Shown here in pieces: positions 59,306 through 64,000 of a stretch of 64,000 bases of DNA. How positions within the stretch are numbered: the stretch's first letter is position 1; every line of letters starts with the position of its first letter. The translations under genes were made by a program, and so were the position numbers. The notes beneath the pieces were generated by a model that ran no database searches, was not told the origin of the DNA, and saw only the letters and a program-made list of their open reading frames with translations. Source of the DNA: Chrysomallon squamiferum (taxonomy: Eukaryota > Mollusca > Gastropoda > Neomphalida > Peltospiridae); the NCBI GenBank assembly GCA_012295275.1, contig CM022677.1:18872290-18936289 (forward strand), given 5' to 3'.

Positions 59306-59340
59306 TCAGATTACATCACTCGCATGCTTTGACAATGCAC
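59306..59340 (-). CDS. TDRKH: TDRKH-like last coding exon with stop codon
   Basis: A strong acceptor (tatatttttctttgcag|GTGC) lies 1.34 kb after the previous donor and matches its phase: A + GT gives Ser. Ten more codons (ALSKHASDVI) are followed by TGA at 59308-59306. This puts the end of the gene here, so the giant gene further left is a separate transcription unit. Such a short exon needs RNA support. Confidence 0.6.
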
Positions 59341-59971
59341 CTGCAAAGAAAAATATAATTAATGTATGATTTGGTTATTACACTTTTATAATCATCTATT
59401 TAAACTTTTTAATAAACAATTTTCAAAAAATTTCATATTTTTGAGTTTCATATTTTTCCTTTCATTTATATAAAAAAAATATTTTGTTTTTGTAAACTGA
59501 GGCTTAGAAATGATTGTGTTTGTTGATAAAATTGCTACATCAGTCACCATCTGTTATTGCATAAGGCCATAACCCATAATTTTAGTTCATTGTTTCTTCT
59601 TCTTCTTATTATTATTATTACACTAACTGATCATTAACTGAATATCTGGTACATAATTTATCTTTGTGTATCTTTTATTATATTATTATTATTATGATTA
59701 TTATTATTATTATTATTTACTATTTTATGTATTAAATAATTCTGAGGGCTATAGTTATGGCTGTTCATTTTTCATTTTCACTACAATTATTCATGATTTG
59801 TTGTTACTACCATTTTATTTGCAATCTTATGAAATCTGCACCCACTGTATCAAAAATAGTTAAAATAATATTATTCTCTCTATATCTTTTCTTTTTATTT
59901 TATTTTATCTATATTTTTATAAGATATCGTGAGGTCAAATATTATTGTATTTTACTGATGGGGGGGGGGAA

Positions 59972-60014
<43 letters not shown>

Positions 60015-63000
60015 AAATTATTATTATTATTATTATTATTCCCTAAAGTTGTATTATGTTTCTTCTTCATCCACATTTCTGAGGGGCTGGGGAATGAACT
60101 GTTTATGATGAAACAAGCACAATAACCACAAACAACCCAAATATTATTGCGTGCTTTCACTGCAAATAATATATTTGATATGGGATAAGTAATAACACAG
60201 TTCACATGTTTCATGCATTGTAATGAAATGAAAATGATTTTGTTTTTTTTAAATCATACTTGAATGTAGTTATGATAAAATGGATAATGAAAAAAAACAG
60301 TGACATTCAAAAATTAAATTAAATAAATTGGTTTAAAGTGTTTTCTTCATCTGTGTTTGTAAATCAGCCTGCGTTTGCGAAGATGTATAAGTTAATGGTT
60401 TATTCATGTCTGTGTATTTAATATCAGAAATCTCAAATTTTACTTCTATTTTTGAATACAACACATAAAGTTTAAATCATAGAAAATTTTTAATTTTTTA
60501 ATTTCAAAATTACTTAAAAAATAAATATAATGATCTAAAACATTTTTTTTTTTTTTTTTTAATGAATTATTATGCTCAAAATACTGGCTGTATTCTGAAT
60601 AATGTTAAAAATGATAATTTCTAGTTCTAAATTTGTAGAAATTCAAACAAAATGGCCATGCAAAGCCATGCACTCACTTGCAGCCACACTTTCGTATGCA
60701 TCACTATGGGCTACCTCGGATAGTTCCGTCGTTTCTGCTTGTTCGCAGGTTTCTTCTGCAAATCCTCTTTTTCTCAGTTCCAAATTAATGTCTATATCCT
60801 GAGAGAGAAAGAAGGAAAGCAAAAAATAAATAAGGTTTAATAAATAATTACTTAATAAAAAAAATATTTTTAACAATAATAATTAAAAAAAATATATCTC
60901 TGCTTCTACTGCAATTAGTATTATTACTGTAACCAATGATAGCATAGATATTATAATTTCTGTTACTAGTATTACTACTTCTACTATTACTACTACTACT
61001 AATAATAATAATAATTACCATTACTATTACCACTACTACAAATAATACTTTAATTACAACTATTACTGTTACTGGACTACTGTCAATATGCTAATACTAC
61101 AACTATTTCTGTACTATTACTGTCACTAATACTAATACTACCACTATTATTATTATTATAATTAGCACTAATAAAACTGCTATAGCTATTATAACTACTA
61201 TTATAACTACTATTACTACTACAACTACTGTTACTATAACTAATACTACTACAACTACTGCTGCTACTACTATTATAATTACTACAACTAATATTGTTAT
61301 AACTACTATTACTACTACTACTACTTCTACTATTATTACTATAACAAATACACCCCTATAACCACTAACCAAATACCTTCTACTAGTACTTCTACCATTA
61401 TTATTACTATAACTAATACTACAACTACTACAACAACTACTATCATTATCACAACTTACTACAACTACTACTACTACAACAAGTGCTACAGCTGCTTCTA
61501 CAAAAGTGGAACGTTATTCAGGCACGACATAATCAACACTAGACACTTCCATAATTTCCTTGTGGACTTTTTTTTTCGCATCAAGGGCTGAAGAATCACT
61601 CACCTCAGGTCCATTTGTGTCGTAGAGATGCAGGCAAGGGGTCATGTGATCTCCCTCAGTCTCGTAGTGTTCTGTCCTTGCCACCAGCACCTTCCATTGA
61701 GCGCAGTGAGTCAGATTCTCGAAAACCTCTACAGCTTCATCACTCCACTCATCATCTGGAATGATTAACAACAAAAAAAACAAAAAAATATAATCATAAA
61801 TGATGATGATGATGATGACAATGATGATAGTGATGGTATGGTGATGTTGATACTAATGGCATAGAGGCATGATAATGATGATAATATATGATAATCATGA
61901 TGATGATGATGTAATATATGATAAACATGATGATGATGATGATGATGATGATAGTGATGGTATGGTGATGATAATGATGGTAATATATGATAAACATGAT
62001 GATGATGATGATGATGGTAATATATGATAAACATGATGATGATGATGATGATAGTGATGATAATAATGGCATGGATACGTGATAATGATGATGGTAATAT
62101 ATGATAATCATGATGATGATGATGATTATTAGAAGGTATGACAATGATGATGATGATGATGATTATTGGATCGTATGATGATAATGATTATGATAGTGAT
62201 ATGGAAATGATGATACGGGTGTGATAATGATGATGGTAGTGGTAATAGATGCTGACAAATTTCCCTAACTCACTGATCAAAATTTTATCATCTGTACTTT
62301 AATTAGCAGGTGTTATTATTAGTAAAGTAATGAACATACTAACAAATGATAAAAACTGTAATGATGATGTCTGTAACATAAATTTAATCATCAGGATTTT
62401 TTTTTTTTTATTCATTTCTTTTTTATGAAATGATATTAAAAGTTATGCTTTTCTTACTGTGTCTTGTAATCTTTTATTACTGATAAACTGATTCAGTTAA
62501 AACTGTTTAACTGTAAATAATATTTAAAAGGTACTGTAAAAATAAGCCATTTCTATTGTGTCTTATAACCTTTATTATTAGTAAAGATTGTTAACTTTGA
62601 AAAACGTTAAAATAATTTTACCTTTTGGTTTAATGTTGGACAGTTTACACTCAACTGCCTGGTATGGTAAAACGAGAAATTCTGGCCTGTTGAGAAAACA
62701 AATAATGAATTATGGGATAGCATGAAGACTTCTGATTGGCCAGAAAAAAAAAAAAATAAAAAAATAAATAATAAAAAAAAATAATAAAACAAAAAATAAA
62801 AAAATGTTAATAAAATAAAAAAAATAAAAAAAAAAATAACAAACAAACAAACAAACAAATAAAAAGTAGGTAGCTAGTAGTTGTTGCAGTAGCTGTAGTA
62901 AGTTGTGGCATGTAGAAAGACTCATACACAGACAGACAGACAGATAGAAAGATGGATACAAAGACAGAGAGGTAAATATATAGATAAACATATGAATAAA

Positions 63001-64000
63001 CAAACAAACAAACAGAAATAAATAAGTAGGTAGTTAGGATGGTAGACAGAAGGATAGATAGACATACAGACACATAGATATGAAACTATGTATGTATATA
63101 TGTAGGTATGTAAGTAGGTAGATAGACAGATACATAGATAGATATCAAAATTAGAAAAAACATTTTAAAATAGATGAACATTTTATAAATAAATAAATAA
63201 ATAAATAAATAAACAAACAAGTAAATCAACAAATCAGTCAAAATATACATAAATCAACAGATCAATAAATCAAAGCAGCCAAGCCAAACCAAACGACCTA
63301 GGTCGGAGGTGAAAGGTCAAAGTGCAACATACTTCAACTTTCGTAACATTTTTCTGTCTACCCAGCAACTGTCTCCGTAGTCGACGTAGAAGAGGTCGAC
63401 TCTGTCACCGTCAAACTCTGTGACACGAGCCCGGTACCAAGACTGATCAGGTTCAAATGGTGCTGCAACGATGCTGCCGACCTCAGCATCAGGTACCTGG
63501 AAGTTCTGAAATGCAGAAGAGACCAGAGAAATGACACAGACAGTCAGACAGACACACACACACACACACACAGCTACATATATACACAAATGTAGAGAAA
63601 CAGACACACACACACAAATACACAAATTCATATACACACACACACATACCCACACACAGAGCTACATACACACACATACAAATCATACAATTTCAGCAAT
63701 ACAACCATAAAAGAACCAAGAACAAAAAAGGTACCCTTGTTGGAACAGGATATATCATATAAACACAAAAATTGCACAAAACAGTGACTAGAATGTATCT
63801 CTATTTTTCTTTTACTTCCTATTCATTCATTACAAAATTCTATCAGTCTGTCTGTAAACATGTCCATCTGTCCAACCTTTCTCACTCGCTGAGACCGTGA
63901 ACATTGGCCAGAGCCTCAGTCACAAAACGACTGGTTAGAACGTGAAAAAAGAGACAGAACGTACCTCTGTCGCTTGCTCTGTCTTATAGAATTCTGTGAG
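59306..64000 (-). CDS. TDRKH: TDRKH-like (Tudor and KH domain) gene, C-terminal part, runs off the right edge
   Basis: Six exons on the minus strand join in phase: 63965-64000 (partial), 63333-63505, 62622-62686, 61604-61755, 60678-60798 and 59306-59340, 582 nt in total, ending in TGA. The product holds an extended Tudor domain: a helix ending LTEFYKTEQATE, the core VGSIVAAPF, SWYRARV and VDLFYVDYGD (aromatic-cage type residues W, Y, F, Y), then LVLPYQAVECKL, HCAQWKVLVA, LYDTNGPE and LELRKRGFAEE. These blocks come in the order known for TDRKH, a mitochondrial-surface piRNA factor that binds dimethyl-arginine of PIWI proteins and helps trim piRNA 3' ends; human TDRKH is about 560 residues, so this is the last third. 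The KH domains and N-terminal membrane anchor lie beyond 64000. All introns are GT-AG, 0.46-1.34 kb. Family assignment is firm; the function is inferred from the family. Confidence 0.88.
59935..60040. repeat. (G)n, (TA)n and (ATT)n run in a TDRKH intron
   Basis: A run of nine G is followed by about 45 bp of alternating TA and by ATT repeats, in the intron before the last coding exon. Confidence 0.85.
60678..60798 (-). CDS. TDRKH: TDRKH-like exon: LELRKRGFAEE block and tail
   Basis: The acceptor is ctctctcag|GATATAG and the donor GCTGCAA|gtgagt. The 121-nt exon starts on a codon boundary and leaves one base. It encodes DIDINLELRKRGFAEE followed by a Glu/Ser/Ala-rich tail, as in TDRKH where this block follows LYDT. 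Confidence 0.84.
60900..61500. repeat. ACT/ATT trinucleotide-rich stretch in a TDRKH intron
   Basis: Imperfect triplet repeats of ACT, ATT and AAT type fill most of the intron 60799-61603. No coding potential. Confidence 0.8.
61604..61755 (-). CDS. TDRKH: TDRKH-like exon: SN-like half of the extended Tudor domain
   Basis: The acceptor is aatcattccag|AT and the donor CCTGAG|gtgagt. The 152-nt exon encodes DEWSDEAVEVFENLTHCAQW and then the KVLVA and CLHLYDTNGPE blocks. This is the staphylococcal-nuclease-like part that flanks the Tudor core in this family. Confidence 0.86.
61797..62240. repeat. (GAT)n-rich minisatellite-like block in a TDRKH intron
   Basis: GAT runs are separated by a recurring GGTAATATATGATAAACATG-like spacer (61915, 61980, 62020, 62095). 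This gives units of roughly 40-70 bp on top of the triplet repeat. Confidence 0.8.
62622..62686 (-). CDS. TDRKH: TDRKH-like exon: end of Tudor core
   Basis: This 65-nt exon lies between acceptor tgttttctcaacag|G and donor CCAAAAG|gtaaaa. It encodes PEFLVLPYQAVECKL and SNIKPK. The phase in (two bases carried over) and the phase out (one base) match both neighbours, which supports such a short exon. Confidence 0.85.
62740..63260. repeat. A-rich and tetranucleotide repeats in a TDRKH intron
   Basis: Poly-A/AAAT tract near 62745-62860, CAGA/GATA runs near 62925-63150 and (AAAT)n near 63185-63220. No coding potential. Confidence 0.8.
63333..63505 (-). CDS. TDRKH: TDRKH-like exon: Tudor domain core
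   Basis: The acceptor is tctgcatttcag|AAC and the donor TTGAA|gtatgt. The 173-nt exon enters in phase 0 and leaves after two bases of a codon. It encodes the beta-barrel core of a Tudor domain (VGSIVAAPF, SWYRARV, VDLFYVDYGD, then a basic helix RKMLRKLK). The W/Y and F/Y/D/Y positions expected for methyl-arginine binding are present. Confidence 0.88.
63965..64000 (-). CDS. TDRKH: TDRKH-like exon, partial (start of extended Tudor region)
   Basis: Twelve codons reading LTEFYKTEQATE end at a donor ACAGAG|gtacgt (intron from 63964). The intron falls between codons (phase 0), matching the next exon. The piece corresponds to the helix before the Tudor core in TDRKH proteins. Its upstream end is cut by the window edge. 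Confidence 0.75.

Noticed and set aside
61514-62144. Frames of Ile/His/Ser runs in the TDRKH introns
   Set aside because: Translations of GAT, ACT and ATT repeats; only the spliced segments 61604-61755 and 62622-62686 carry Tudor similarity.

Overview
The window reads as nuclear DNA of an animal. It carries an intron-rich gene with GT-AG splice sites whose product matches the C-terminal part of TDRKH (Tudor and KH domain protein, 'Papi' in flies), together with AT-rich non-coding DNA full of long microsatellites (CT, CTAT, CATA, ATATT, CA, GA, GAT). The style recalls mollusc or other marine invertebrate genomes; that placement is inference. Both genes lie on the minus strand.

Right end (about 59.3-64.0 kb): six exons of a TDRKH-like gene, from the edge of the extended Tudor domain to the stop codon. 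The exons fit together in phase (582 nt, 193 residues plus stop). The KH domains lie beyond the right edge.

Middle (52.0-59.3 kb): AT-rich intergenic or intronic DNA dominated by microsatellites. A 121-nt exon candidate at 54131-54251 encodes a signal-peptide-like start, has a TATA-like box upstream, and could be the first exon of the giant gene.

Centre and left (9.0-52.0 kb): one giant gene for an acidic, Glu/Ser/Thr/Val-rich protein. Exon A (14279-52000) looks like a single coding exon of about 37.7 kb. It is followed by exon B (11473-12624, exactly 384 codons) and exon C (10902 down to an assembly gap at 8801-9000). The protein alternates unique acidic segments with at least eight in-frame tandem-repeat families (units of 7, 8, 9/10, 11/8, 14, 17, 18 and about 27-31 residues). 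These share a core of the type Ser/Thr-Glu-x-Glu. I do not recognise the family.

Far left (1-8800): beyond an exactly 200-N gap lies a second copy of the part of exon A now at about 33-43 kb, same strand and same module order. It is either a real internal segmental duplication or a misplaced allelic contig; I favour the latter slightly.

The reading frame of the giant gene breaks in about a dozen places. The clearest breaks sit where one repeat copy differs from its sister copies by one or two bases, and protein-like coding resumes in the next frame. This points to consensus errors in repeats rather than a dead gene, but the sequence alone cannot settle it. Long plus-strand frames over the arrays are shadows: repeat units that are multiples of three keep several frames free of stops, and many true coding stretches have no ATG.
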